Shown: piece by piece, positions 26,080 through 34,657 of the stretch
How the letters are laid out: each line of letters starts with the position of its first letter
How positions within the stretch are numbered: position 1 is the first letter of the stretch
Source of the DNA: Flavobacterium muglaense
Lineage (GTDB): Bacteria > Bacteroidota > Bacteroidia > Flavobacteriales > Flavobacteriaceae
Assembly: GCF_014305155.1 (NCBI RefSeq)
Contig: NZ_JACRUK010000010.1
Location: 1 to 64,000 of the forward strand
Length of the DNA: 64,000 bases
Direction: 5' to 3'
Notes under the pieces: model-generated
Told to the model about the DNA's origin: nothing
The model's database searches: none
What the model saw: the letters and a program-made list of their open reading frames with translations, nothing else
Position numbers and translations under genes: made by a program

Positions 26080-27453
26080 TTATGAAGCTAGTAAGTCCAA
26101 TACTAAAGACGGAAACATACCTAGAGCAATGTTTAGTACAATTGCTACAACGGCAACCGCATAAATTACTACCGGTGTTCCAGTTCTTGTTTCGTTTGGC
26201 TCTTTGGTATACATCGCTAGGATTAATTTAAAGTAGTAACCTACGCTTATAATCGAGTTGATTACCGCAACGATCACTAGTGCGATAAACCCTGCTTGGA
26301 TCGTTTGTGTGAACAAAACCATTTTGGCAAAGAAACCTGCAAAAATAGGAATACCAGCCATAGACAATAGCGCAGCAGTTAAAATTGCGGCTAACAGCGG
26401 ATTGGTTTTTCCTAAACCGTGAAAGTTAGTTACGTCTTCGTTTTCAGTATTTTTGCATACATATAGAATCACACTAAAAGCAGCGATTCCTGCTAATGCA
26501 TACGCTGATGTGTAATATAATAAAGTTCCTGCGGCATTTGTAGTACTTAGCAAAGTCATGATCATAAACCCAGCGTGCGAGATTCCAGAGAATGCAAGCA
26601 TACGTTTTACATTGACTTGACGCAGTGCCATGATGTTACCTACAGTCATAGACGCCATAGAGATGATCACTATTACATGTTGAAAGCCTTCTGAAATCTC
26701 GGCATTCATAACAGTGATTAATTTGTATAAAGTAGCGATAGCAACCACTTTGGCCAATGTACTCATTAAAGCCGTTGTCAATGCTGGTGCACCTTCGTAC
26801 ACATCTGGCGCCCAGAAGTGGAAAGGGACAGCTGCGATTTTGAAAAACATTCCGATAGTTACCAACGCGATTCCAATAGGAAACCAAACCGGTAACTCGG
26901 CTGATCTTGACATTTCGCTAATTTCGGTTACATCAAATGTTCCCATTGCGCCGTAAATTAAACAGATACCAAATAATATGATTCCTGATGCAAATGATCC
27001 CATCAAGAAATATTTTAAACCTGCTTCATTGCTTTTTAGACTCAAACGGCTGCTTGCTGCTAAAATGTATAGCGCAATAGATAAAACTTCGATTCCTAAA
27101 AAGAACATCGCTAAGTTTCCAAAAGAAACCATAGCTACCGCCCCTGCTAGTAAAAATACTTTTATCGCAATAAAATCGGATATTTTAGATGGTTGATTTT
27201 CGTAGAATTTATGACCCAATGCCACTAAAAAAATGGTCAGAATGATAAATAAACCAGAGAAGGCCGATGAAAATTTGGTTACAATAATCATGTTATTGTA
27301 ATACGCTTCTGGAGCATTAAACTCAGAGGCGTCTAGACCAAGAACCGCCAATAAACCAAGAATGGTTACAGGAACAATGGCTTTTCTTAATTCGAAAATT
27401 TCAAATAAAAGGCATAAAACACCTAATCCTATTATAGCTATTAATGTATTCAT
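26080..27453 (-). CDS. nuoN: NADH-quinone oxidoreductase subunit N
   Basis: A 457-aa membrane protein with about 13-14 transmembrane segments, one of the three antiporter-like proton-pumping subunits of complex I. The conserved motifs are present: LGIEVLSIALYILAASSR (Glu of TM5), PFHFWAPDVYEGAP before the central Lys helix, and ISHAGFMIM. Last gene of the 14-gene operon, followed directly by the terminator. The 179-bp spacer to nuoM is the longest in the operon and holds degenerate heptamers. Confidence 0.96.
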   Translation of the reverse strand: MNTLIAIIGLGVLCLLFEIFELRKAIVPVTILGLLAVLGLDASEFNAPEAYYNNMIIVTKFSSAFSGLFIILTIFLVALGHKFYENQPSKISDFIAIKVFLLAGAVAMVSFGNLAMFFLGIEVLSIALYILAASSRLSLKSNEAGLKYFLMGSFASGIILFGICLIYGAMGTFDVTEISEMSRSAELPVWFPIGIALVTIGMFFKIAAVPFHFWAPDVYEGAPALTTALMSTLAKVVAIATLYKLITVMNAEISEGFQHVIVIISMASMTVGNIMALRQVNVKRMLAFSGISHAGFMIMTLLSTTNAAGTLLYYTSAYALAGIAAFSVILYVCKNTENEDVTNFHGLGKTNPLLAAILTAALLSMAGIPIFAGFFAKMVLFTQTIQAGFIALVIVAVINSIISVGYYFKLILAMYTKEPNETRTGTPVVIYAVAVVAIVLNIALGMFPSLVLDLLAS

Positions 27454-27456
27454 TTT

Positions 27457-27491
27457 GATTTTAGATTTAGGAATTGAGAGTTTAGATGTCG
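27457..27491 (-). repeat. Degenerate heptamer tract before nuoN
   Basis: Five in-phase 7-bp units (GATTTTA, GATTTAG, GAATTGA, GAGTTTA, GATGTCG) begin four bases upstream of the nuoN start. They share the 7-bp period of the tracts at 34586-34620 and 55654-55720, but not their exact unit. Confidence 0.5.
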
Positions 27492-27632
27492 AATGTTACA
27501 TTCTGATCTTCGGTCTACTATTTACCTATTTTATTTTTATTATTATTTACTATTCTTTATTTTCAACTTTTCATGGTCCAAAATACCTTAATGGTTCGTT
27601 TTGGGACAATGACTAGGCTTACCTTTTTATGT

Positions 27633-29072
27633 TTAAGCTCTATTGATCACCTTGATAATGTTTTCTAAACTTGGCGTAATAAGGTCTGTTATTGGTTTTG
27701 GATACAATCCAAAGAAGAATAACAGTGCGATGATCAACACTAATGCCAATCCTTCGTTTAGTGATACGTCGGCAAAAGCCTTAGTATTTGTTTCACCAAG
27801 CATTACTTGTTGGTACATTTTCAACATATAATAAGCACCTAAGATGATTGTTGTTCCTCCTAAAATAGCAAACCAAACATTGATTTGAGATAAACTGTAT
27901 AAAACCGTAAACTCACCCACAAAGTTAAAAGTAGTAGGTAAGGCAACGGATGCCAATACCAAAATCATAAACATCGAAGCAAATTTTGGTGATTGTGTGC
28001 GTATTCCGCCCATTTCGGCAATGGTTCCTGTTGCATATCTTCTGTAAATGATTTCAGAAACAAAGAACAAACCTACAACTACAAAACCGTGAGCAATCAT
28101 TTGTAAAACTGCTCCGCGCAATCCGTCGATTGTTAAGGTATAAGTTCCTGCAGCAATTAACCCAACGTGAGCTAATGAAGAGTAAGCTAATAGTTTTTTC
28201 AAGTCTTTTTGTCTCAAAGCGACAATTGAACCGTAGATTACTCCCGCAATTCCTAGAGCGATAAAGATGTTCATGTATTCTTTGGCTGCAAGTGGAGCAA
28301 TTGGCAACTGCCAACGAATCACACTATACAATCCCATTTTTAACATGATACCAGATAATAACATCGTACCTACAGCGGGTGCTTTTTGGTACACATTAGC
28401 TTGCCAAGTATGGAAAGGAATAATTGGAATTTTAATAGCATAAGCCAAGAAGAAAGCCAAGAATATCCACAACTGCTCTGTTGCTGATAAATTTAATTTG
28501 TATAAATCTTCAATCAAGAACGAACCTGCTTTTTGATATAAATAGATAAACGCAACAAGCATGAATAACGATCCTGCAAGGGTGTAGATAAAGAATTTCA
28601 CTACCGCTTTTTTACGTTCTTCGGCATCACCGTTACCCCAAATTAAAGCGATAAAGTAAATAGGAATCAATGATAATTCCCAGAAGATGTAATATAAAAG
28701 ACCATCTGCAGCAAGGAATGTTCCTACCATTGCAAATGACATGAATAAGATTAGTGCATAAAATGCTTTGGCATTTTTATGTTCCGTACCAAATGAAGTG
28801 AATATAATAATGGGTGTCAATGCTGCTGTCAATAACACCATAGCCATAGATAAACCATCTGCATTTAATGAAAATGAAACATGAGGCTGGTTGATCCATT
28901 GGCTTAAAAAGCTAATGTTTTCTCCCAGGTTAAAATGGTTTAATAATACAACCGAACATCCTAAGGCAGCTATTCCAAAGAACAAAGCCACTTTTGATGC
29001 TAGTTTATCACCAGCGATGTAAGTTGCAAATGCGCCAACTAAAAGTATAATTAATATTAGAGATACATTCAT
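27633..29072 (-). CDS. nuoM: NADH-quinone oxidoreductase subunit M
   Basis: A 479-aa ND4-type antiporter-like subunit with about 14 transmembrane segments. The TM5 Glu motif YYIFWELSLIPIYFIALIWG is present, as are PFHTWQANVYQKAPAVGTM with the following LKMGLY Lys helix, and the helix-8 motif LAYSSLAHVG. It pumps protons in the distal arm of complex I. Starts 9 nt after nuoL, so it is clearly cotranscribed. Confidence 0.96.
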   Translation of the reverse strand: MNVSLILIILLVGAFATYIAGDKLASKVALFFGIAALGCSVVLLNHFNLGENISFLSQWINQPHVSFSLNADGLSMAMVLLTAALTPIIIFTSFGTEHKNAKAFYALILFMSFAMVGTFLAADGLLYYIFWELSLIPIYFIALIWGNGDAEERKKAVVKFFIYTLAGSLFMLVAFIYLYQKAGSFLIEDLYKLNLSATEQLWIFLAFFLAYAIKIPIIPFHTWQANVYQKAPAVGTMLLSGIMLKMGLYSVIRWQLPIAPLAAKEYMNIFIALGIAGVIYGSIVALRQKDLKKLLAYSSLAHVGLIAAGTYTLTIDGLRGAVLQMIAHGFVVVGLFFVSEIIYRRYATGTIAEMGGIRTQSPKFASMFMILVLASVALPTTFNFVGEFTVLYSLSQINVWFAILGGTTIILGAYYMLKMYQQVMLGETNTKAFADVSLNEGLALVLIIALLFFFGLYPKPITDLITPSLENIIKVINRA

Positions 29073-29081
29073 AGTATAAAA

Positions 29082-30965
29082 TTATTGAGCTAAAAATAAA
29101 TAGGTGATGATGGCACAAATGCCCAATACAAAAGCAAAAAGATAACGTCCGATACTTCCGTTTTGTATTTTTTTACCTTGAAAACCTAGTTCGTTGGTTA
29201 CTTTTCCTAAACCAAATACCAAAGAAGATAATGTAGTTTCTACATATTGGTTAAAGAATTTAGATAAGCTATTGATTGACTGTACAAATATAGCATCGTA
29301 TATTTCATCGACATAGTATTTATTGTAAAGTACTTTGGCAAATCCCGTGATTTGTGAATCTTCTTCGGGTACGATATTTTGTTTGATGTATTTGGCGTAA
29401 GCAATCCCTATTCCGATTAATCCTCCCAATACAGCAACCGCCATTAATGCATATTCGGTTGTGCCAAAGTGGTGTGCTTCATGTGATGCTTTCGCAAACA
29501 AAGGCGCCAAGTATTCATTTAACCAGCTATTCGTTGGTAAACTAATCAATCCTCCTATAGTAGCTAATATTGCCAACACAATTAAGGGGAAAGTGATTAA
29601 TGAAGGGCTTTCGTGTAAATGGCTTTTTTGTTCTGCTGTACCTCTAAATTCGTTGAAGAAAGTAAGGTATAATAAACGGAACATATAAAAAGCAGTCATT
29701 AATGACGCTAGCGATGCAATGATCCACAATACTTTGTTGTGTTCAAATGCGACCATTAAGATTTCATCTTTCGAGAAAAACCCTGAAAAAGGAGGGATTC
29801 CAGATATAGCTAGTGATGAGATCAAGAAAGTAAAGAAGGTAATGCCCATTACTTTTTTCAATCCACCCATTTTACGCATGTCTTGTTCACCATGTAAAGC
29901 GTGAATCACAGATCCTGAACCTAGGAACAAACAAGCTTTAAAGAAAGCGTGCGTGATCACATGGAAAACGGCTACTTCATAAGCACCTAGTCCTAATGCT
30001 AAGAACATCAGTCCTAATTGTGAAACAGTAGAGTAGGCTAGTACTTTTTTAATATCCGTTTGAACCAATGCTATTGTTGCTGCTACTAGTGAAGTAACCG
30101 CTCCTACAATGGCAATAATGTTTTGAACATCTGGAGCCAAATCAAATAAGTAGTTCAGTCTTGTAATCATGAAGATTCCTGCTGTTACCATCGTCGCCGC
30201 GTGTATTAAAGCCGAAACCGGTGTAGGTCCTGCCATCGCATCTGGTAACCAAGTGTACAAAGGTATTTGTGCCGATTTTCCACAAGCTCCAATGAATAAA
30301 GCAAAGGCTGCTATGGAAATCCAAGTGATGTTTAAGTTGGTTGTTCCCGTGATAGCTGTTTTTAACGTAGCATAATCAAGTGTAGAGAACATCGAACCAA
30401 TAATGAATATCCCGATTAGTAAACCAAGATCTCCTATTCTATTCATGATAAATGCTTTTTTAGCAGCATCGTTGAAGTCTTGGTTTTTATGCCAAAATCC
30501 AATAAGTAAGTATGAACATAATCCTACTCCTTCCCAACCAATGAATAAGACTAATAAGTTGCTACCTATTACAAGCGTTATCATAAAAAAGATAAACAGG
30601 TTTAAGTAAGCAAAGAACTTGTGCATATTCTCATCATCATGCATGTAGCTGATGGAGTATAAGTGAATCAACGAACCAATTCCGGTTACGAAAAGCAACC
30701 ATAGAATAGACAATTGGTCTAAAAGAAAACCAAAATCTACTTTGAAATTACTGATCTGAATCCAATCAAACAATTGAATTTGGATCGCTTGATGCGTTTG
30801 GCTTATCTGCATGAAAAAGTAAACCGAAGTAGCAAATGAGGTTGCGACAGTCAATGTCCCAAGAATTCCAGATGCCGACTTACCAATGCTTTTCCCGAAG
30901 AAAACATTAAATAAAAATCCTATAAAAGGAGCTAATAATAAAAGTAAAGTTAAACTTGTATCCAT
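29082..30965 (-). CDS. nuoL: NADH-quinone oxidoreductase subunit L
   Basis: A 627-aa ND5-type subunit, the largest antiporter-like subunit, with the lateral amphipathic helix region at the C-terminus. Key motifs are FIGWEGVGLCSYLLIGFW (TM5 Glu), LPDAMAGPTPVSALIHAATMVTAG, LAYSTVSQLGLM and HAFFKACLFLGSG. Complete length for the family. Six nt separate it from nuoK. Confidence 0.96.
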   Translation of the reverse strand: MDTSLTLLLLLAPFIGFLFNVFFGKSIGKSASGILGTLTVATSFATSVYFFMQISQTHQAIQIQLFDWIQISNFKVDFGFLLDQLSILWLLFVTGIGSLIHLYSISYMHDDENMHKFFAYLNLFIFFMITLVIGSNLLVLFIGWEGVGLCSYLLIGFWHKNQDFNDAAKKAFIMNRIGDLGLLIGIFIIGSMFSTLDYATLKTAITGTTNLNITWISIAAFALFIGACGKSAQIPLYTWLPDAMAGPTPVSALIHAATMVTAGIFMITRLNYLFDLAPDVQNIIAIVGAVTSLVAATIALVQTDIKKVLAYSTVSQLGLMFLALGLGAYEVAVFHVITHAFFKACLFLGSGSVIHALHGEQDMRKMGGLKKVMGITFFTFLISSLAISGIPPFSGFFSKDEILMVAFEHNKVLWIIASLASLMTAFYMFRLLYLTFFNEFRGTAEQKSHLHESPSLITFPLIVLAILATIGGLISLPTNSWLNEYLAPLFAKASHEAHHFGTTEYALMAVAVLGGLIGIGIAYAKYIKQNIVPEEDSQITGFAKVLYNKYYVDEIYDAIFVQSINSLSKFFNQYVETTLSSLVFGLGKVTNELGFQGKKIQNGSIGRYLFAFVLGICAIITYLFLAQ

Positions 30966-30971
30966 TGAAAT

Positions 30972-31292
30972 TTATCCTTTTAAGTTTTTTAATTTATTGA
31001 TGTCAATTGAACCTAAATTTCTAAAAATCGAAACTAGAATAGCTAATCCTACTGCAACTTCTGCTGCGGCAACGGCCATAGAGAAAAATACGAAAATTTG
31101 CCCTTGTGCATCTTGATGGTAAGTAGAGAAAGCAACAAATAATAGATTCACTGCGTTAAGCATAATTTCGATTGACATAAATACGATGATAGCATTACGT
31201 CTGTATAAAACTCCAAAAACCCCAATACTGAAAAGTATGGTTGATAGAAAAATATAATTTTCGATGCCTATTTCATTTAAAATATTGTTCAT
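30972..31292 (-). CDS. nuoK: NADH-quinone oxidoreductase subunit K
   Basis: A 106-aa subunit with three transmembrane helices, including the conserved [14 protein letters not shown] segment (a Glu in TM2) and [13 protein letters not shown] (a Glu in TM3), both on the proton path. The frame could open at 31337, but that would overlap nuoJ by 44 nt and add a charged, Lys-rich stretch. The ATG at 31292, just after the nuoJ stop, gives the normal length and is chosen. Confidence 0.94.
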   Translation of the reverse strand: MNNILNEIGIENYIFLSTILFSIGVFGVLYRRNAIIVFMSIEIMLNAVNLLFVAFSTYHQDAQGQIFVFFSMAVAAAEVAVGLAILVSIFRNLGSIDINKLKNLKG

Positions 31293-31293
31293 G

Positions 31294-31806
31294 TTATTTC
31301 TCTGTTTTTTCTTTTTTAGACAATAATACAGTTCCAATCATGGCTACTAATAATAAGATCGATGCAAATTCAAAAGGAACCATATATTCGTTAAGCAGCA
31401 CTTTTCCTAATACTTTGATGGATTGGTAATCTTCACCTGTACTGATGTACTCTCCAACAATAGGTTTAGAGTTGATGAAAACAGCAATCAAAACCACGCA
31501 TATCAAACAAAAAGAAACCACTGCTCCCAATCGTGTAATTCTAGGTTTATGTACTTCGTTTTCCTTATTCAAGTTCATTAACATGATGGTGAATAAAAAC
31601 AAAATCATGATCGCTCCCGAGTATACAATGATATGAACAATAGCCAAGAATTGCGAGTTCAATAATAAATAATGACCAGCTATTGAGAAAAAACAAATAA
31701 CAAGCCATAAAGCACTATGAATTGGATTTCTACTAAAGATTGCCAAAAATGCCGTAGCCAATGTAACGGCAGCTAAAACACAAAAAATAATAAGTATAGT
31801 CGACAT
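31294..31806 (-). CDS. nuoJ: NADH-quinone oxidoreductase subunit J
   Basis: A 170-aa ND6-type membrane subunit with five predicted helices. The TM3 region [21 protein letters not shown] contains the pi-bulge motif conserved in this subunit. Its start overlaps the last base of the nuoI stop region (both at 31806), and nuoK follows directly. Confidence 0.94.
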   Translation of the reverse strand: MSTILIIFCVLAAVTLATAFLAIFSRNPIHSALWLVICFFSIAGHYLLLNSQFLAIVHIIVYSGAIMILFLFTIMLMNLNKENEVHKPRITRLGAVVSFCLICVVLIAVFINSKPIVGEYISTGEDYQSIKVLGKVLLNEYMVPFEFASILLLVAMIGTVLLSKKEKTEK

Positions 31807-32351
31807 TAGTTAGCGTTTTTAAGTTGTGCATTTTTCATTGCGATATCTAATGGCATTACCAATTTATCTTTTCCAAAAATAAAGTCTTCTCTTTCGTAGC
31901 TTGAAGGAACCAATACTTTTGATGTAGTCAAGTAAATCGCGTCTTTTGGACAAGCCTCTTCACACAATCCACAAAAAATACAACGCAACATATTGATTTC
32001 ATAAATCGAAGCATATTTTTCTTCGCGGTACAAATGTTTTTCTTCTTTTGTGCGCTCTGCAGCTTTCATGGTAATGGCTTCTGCCGGACAAGATAAAGCA
32101 CACAATCCACAAGCGGTACAGTTCTCTCTTCCTTGTTCATCGCGTTTCAACATATGTTGACCACGGTAAACGGGACTCATTTCACGTACTTGTTCTGGAT
32201 ATTGTATTGTAACTTTTCTTGTAAATAAATGCTTGATTGTAATCATCAAACCCTTGACAATTGCAACAATGTACATTCTTTCCAAAAAACTCATCTCTTT
32301 ATTAGAGACTTGCTTTTTTCTTCCCGATAAGGATATGGCTTCTATTGACAT
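31806..32351 (-). CDS. nuoI: NADH-quinone oxidoreductase subunit I (2x 4Fe-4S)
   Basis: A 181-aa ferredoxin-like subunit that carries clusters N6a and N6b in the connecting arm. Both cysteine sets are intact: C78, C81, C84, C88 (CTACGLCALSCP) and C124, C127, C130, C134 (CIFCGLCEEACP). An amphipathic N-terminus lies on the membrane. The spacer to nuoH is 115 bp and contains a palindromic element. Confidence 0.95.
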   Translation of the reverse strand: MSIEAISLSGRKKQVSNKEMSFLERMYIVAIVKGLMITIKHLFTRKVTIQYPEQVREMSPVYRGQHMLKRDEQGRENCTACGLCALSCPAEAITMKAAERTKEEKHLYREEKYASIYEINMLRCIFCGLCEEACPKDAIYLTTSKVLVPSSYEREDFIFGKDKLVMPLDIAMKNAQLKNAN

Positions 32352-32375
32352 TTTTTTATTTTTATTTAAAGCTTA

Positions 32376-32445
32376 TTCCTGCTATTCGTTTCAATCTTTA
32401 CTTTTTTAAAGAAAAAAAGTAAAGGATTTCCACTGCTATCAGGGC
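32376..32445. repeat. Palindromic element in the nuoH-nuoI spacer
   Basis: ATCTTTACTTTTTT (32394-32407) pairs with AAAAAAAGTAAAGGAT (32412-32427) with one bulged G. Weaker outer similarity is seen between CCTGCTATTCG (32378-32388) and the CTGCTATCAGGG end (32433-32444). It resembles short palindromic repeats scattered through Flavobacterium genomes; that comparison is from memory. In the nuo transcript it would form a stable hairpin. Confidence 0.55.
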
Positions 32446-32466
32446 TAGGCGTTTTTTTGATGCTAT

Positions 32467-33522
32467 TTAAAATCCGAAATAAATGGCGATTTGATCTCTC
32501 AAAATCACAATTCCAGTGATTATAATATTGACAATTGATAGTGGAATTAATACTCTCCAACCCAAATGCATCAATTGATCGTATCTAAATCTTGGAATAG
32601 TCCATCTTACCCACATATAAAAGAAGATGAAGAAACATATTTTTGCAAATAAAACGGCAATTCCTATTACGTTAGCAATATTTACGCCCCAGTGTTCTAC
32701 AGCATACTCCATTCCGGGATAGTTGTAAGCTCCAAAGAACAATACAGCTATAATAGTAGACGAGATAAACATATTTGCATATTCAGCAAATAAGTAAAAA
32801 CCCATTTTCATAGATGAATATTCCGTGTGGTATCCTCCAATTAATTCACTTTCGCATTCCGCTAAGTCAAATGGAGTTCTGTTCGTTTCTGCAAAAGCAC
32901 AAATTAAGAAGATGAAAAACGATAGCGGTTGGTAAAACACATTCCAGTGCATACCCGGTTGTTGAGCGGCGATTTCTCTTAAACTCAACGTTCCTGTCAT
33001 CATCAATAGTGCGATAATAGACAACCCCATGGCAACTTCATAAGAAATCATTTGCGAAGCAGCACGAACCGCTCCCATCAATGAGAACTTATTATTTGAT
33101 GCCCATCCACCAATCATGATTCCGTAAACTCCTACTGACATTACACCTATTACGTATAATAATGCCACATCAATATCGGTAGCTTGAAGGATGATATCTC
33201 TACCAAAAAGGTGGAATTTATCTCCCCAAGGAATTACTGCGCTGGTCATCAAAGCCGTACTCATCGCAATTGCGGGCCCTACGAAGAATAAAAATCTGTT
33301 TTTTGTGTCTGGCTCAAATTCTTCTTTCGAGAATAATTTTAAACCATCGGCAAGAGGTTGTAAAATCCCACCTTTACCTGCTCTGTTTGGTCCAATTCTA
33401 TCTTGAAGCCAAGCAGCAACTTTACGTTCGGCAAGTGTAGAATACATTGCCATGACCATTGTAATTGCAAATACAACTAGAATGATGACACTTTTCTCTA
33501 TAATTATAGTACTATCCATCAT
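32467..33522 (-). CDS. nuoH: NADH-quinone oxidoreductase subunit H
   Basis: A 351-aa ND1-type subunit with eight or nine transmembrane helices that forms the quinone chamber with NuoB and NuoD. Conserved loops are present: AERKVAAWLQDRIGPNRAG, KLFSKEEFEPD, the acidic FAETNRTPFDLAECESELIGGYHTEY loop and VRWTIPRFRYDQLMHLGW (in parts). The start lies 3 nt after the nuoG stop. Confidence 0.96.
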   Translation of the reverse strand: MMDSTIIIEKSVIILVVFAITMVMAMYSTLAERKVAAWLQDRIGPNRAGKGGILQPLADGLKLFSKEEFEPDTKNRFLFFVGPAIAMSTALMTSAVIPWGDKFHLFGRDIILQATDIDVALLYVIGVMSVGVYGIMIGGWASNNKFSLMGAVRAASQMISYEVAMGLSIIALLMMTGTLSLREIAAQQPGMHWNVFYQPLSFFIFLICAFAETNRTPFDLAECESELIGGYHTEYSSMKMGFYLFAEYANMFISSTIIAVLFFGAYNYPGMEYAVEHWGVNIANVIGIAVLFAKICFFIFFYMWVRWTIPRFRYDQLMHLGWRVLIPLSIVNIIITGIVILRDQIAIYFGF

Positions 33523-33525
33523 TTG

Positions 33526-34575
33526 TTAAAGATTACCGTGATTAAATTTTTCTTGATCTTCTTTATCCAATGGGATAGCCAGCATACTTATTTTTTTACG
33601 GTCTTGTTCTCTACCTTTTAAAATGCCTTCTTCGGTAGCAATCGTTACTGTGTCTAATTTTTGTGTGTAGTTGTTTTGATTGATAACCGAATCTTTATCA
33701 AATTCTCTTGGCCCTTCAATAACCCAGTCAGATGGGTCTTTGTGGTCAAAACGACAAGAATTACAAATGAATTCTTCTACTTCATGGTACACGTCTTTAC
33801 GACCTGTAACTCTTTGAATTTCGTCTCCAAACATCCATACGGTTGTTTTTCCGCAACATCCAGGAGTAGTACACTCTCTATGTGCATTGTATGGTTTGTT
33901 GAACCAAACTCTCGATTTAAAACGGAATGTTTTATCGGTCAAAGCTCCTACCGGACATACATCAATCATGTTTCCAGAGAACTCATTGTCAATTGCTTTG
34001 GATATGCAAGTCGAAATGTTGGCGTGATCACCTCTATCCATTACTCCGTGAACACGGTTGTCTGTCAATTGATCTGCAACTTGTACACATCTTTGACATA
34101 AAATACAACGGTTCATGTGCAATTGAATATTTGGACCTATATCTTCTGGTTCAAATGTTCTTTTTTCTTCAATAAAACGACTTTTTGATTTTCCGTGTTC
34201 GAAGCTTAAATCTTGCAAATCGCATTCTCCAGCTTGATCACATACAGGACAATCTAAGGGGTGGTTGATCAATAAAAACTCAGTTACCGATTGACGCGCT
34301 TCACGCACACGGTCTGATTGTTTACTGTTCACTTCCATTCCGTCCATACAACCTGTTACGCACGAAGCCATTAATTTTGGCATCGGTCTTGGGTCGGCAT
34401 CACTACCTTTTGCTACTTCGACTAAACAACAACGGCATTTTCCACCGCTTCCTTGTAGTTTTGAGTAATAACACATCGCTGGAGGAACTGATTCTCCACC
34501 AATCATACGTGCTGCTTGCAAGATGGTTGTTCCTGCTTCAACTTCAATTTCTTGACCGTCTATTGTTACTTTCAT
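33526..34575 (-). CDS. nuoG: NADH-quinone oxidoreductase subunit G, short form
   Basis: A 349-aa protein, much shorter than the ~700-900-aa NuoG of proteobacteria. Present are the 2Fe-2S domain (C35, C47, C50, C72), the His/Cys-ligated 4Fe-4S segment (HPLDCPVCDQAGECDL), the next cluster motif (CILCQRC and DVCPVGAL), and the start of the molybdopterin-oxidoreductase Fe-S domain (CTTPGCCGKT, FICNSCRFDH). The large C-terminal oxidoreductase domain is absent. This short form is, to my knowledge, usual in Bacteroidota. The reading frame ends cleanly before nuoH, so it is not a frameshift remnant. Confidence 0.93.
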   Translation of the reverse strand: MKVTIDGQEIEVEAGTTILQAARMIGGESVPPAMCYYSKLQGSGGKCRCCLVEVAKGSDADPRPMPKLMASCVTGCMDGMEVNSKQSDRVREARQSVTEFLLINHPLDCPVCDQAGECDLQDLSFEHGKSKSRFIEEKRTFEPEDIGPNIQLHMNRCILCQRCVQVADQLTDNRVHGVMDRGDHANISTCISKAIDNEFSGNMIDVCPVGALTDKTFRFKSRVWFNKPYNAHRECTTPGCCGKTTVWMFGDEIQRVTGRKDVYHEVEEFICNSCRFDHKDPSDWVIEGPREFDKDSVINQNNYTQKLDTVTIATEEGILKGREQDRKKISMLAIPLDKEDQEKFNHGNL

Positions 34576-34585
34576 TTATCTTTTT

Positions 34586-34620
34586 GTTTAAAGTTTCAAG
34601 TTTAAAGTTTTAGGTTGTTA
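34586..34620 (-). repeat. Heptameric repeat tract (GTTTAAA type) between nuoF and nuoG
   Basis: Five in-phase units on the plus strand: GTTTAAA, GTTTCAA, GTTTAAA, GTTTTAG, GTTGTTA. The same unit occurs in the sucA-sucB spacer. It lies in the 82-bp spacer between two cotranscribed nuo genes. Confidence 0.75.
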
Positions 34621-34657
34621 TGCGTAAAATTTTAATTATGAAAATTTAGATACTATT

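Noticed and set aside
30972-31337. NuoK start at 31337
   Set aside because: It would overlap nuoJ by 44 nt and add a non-conserved Lys-rich stretch; 31292 gives the family length.
33526-34575. NuoG as a frameshifted or truncated gene
   Set aside because: The stop is followed in 3 nt by nuoH, no downstream remnant of the missing domain exists, and the short form with all Fe-S ligands is a known Bacteroidota layout.
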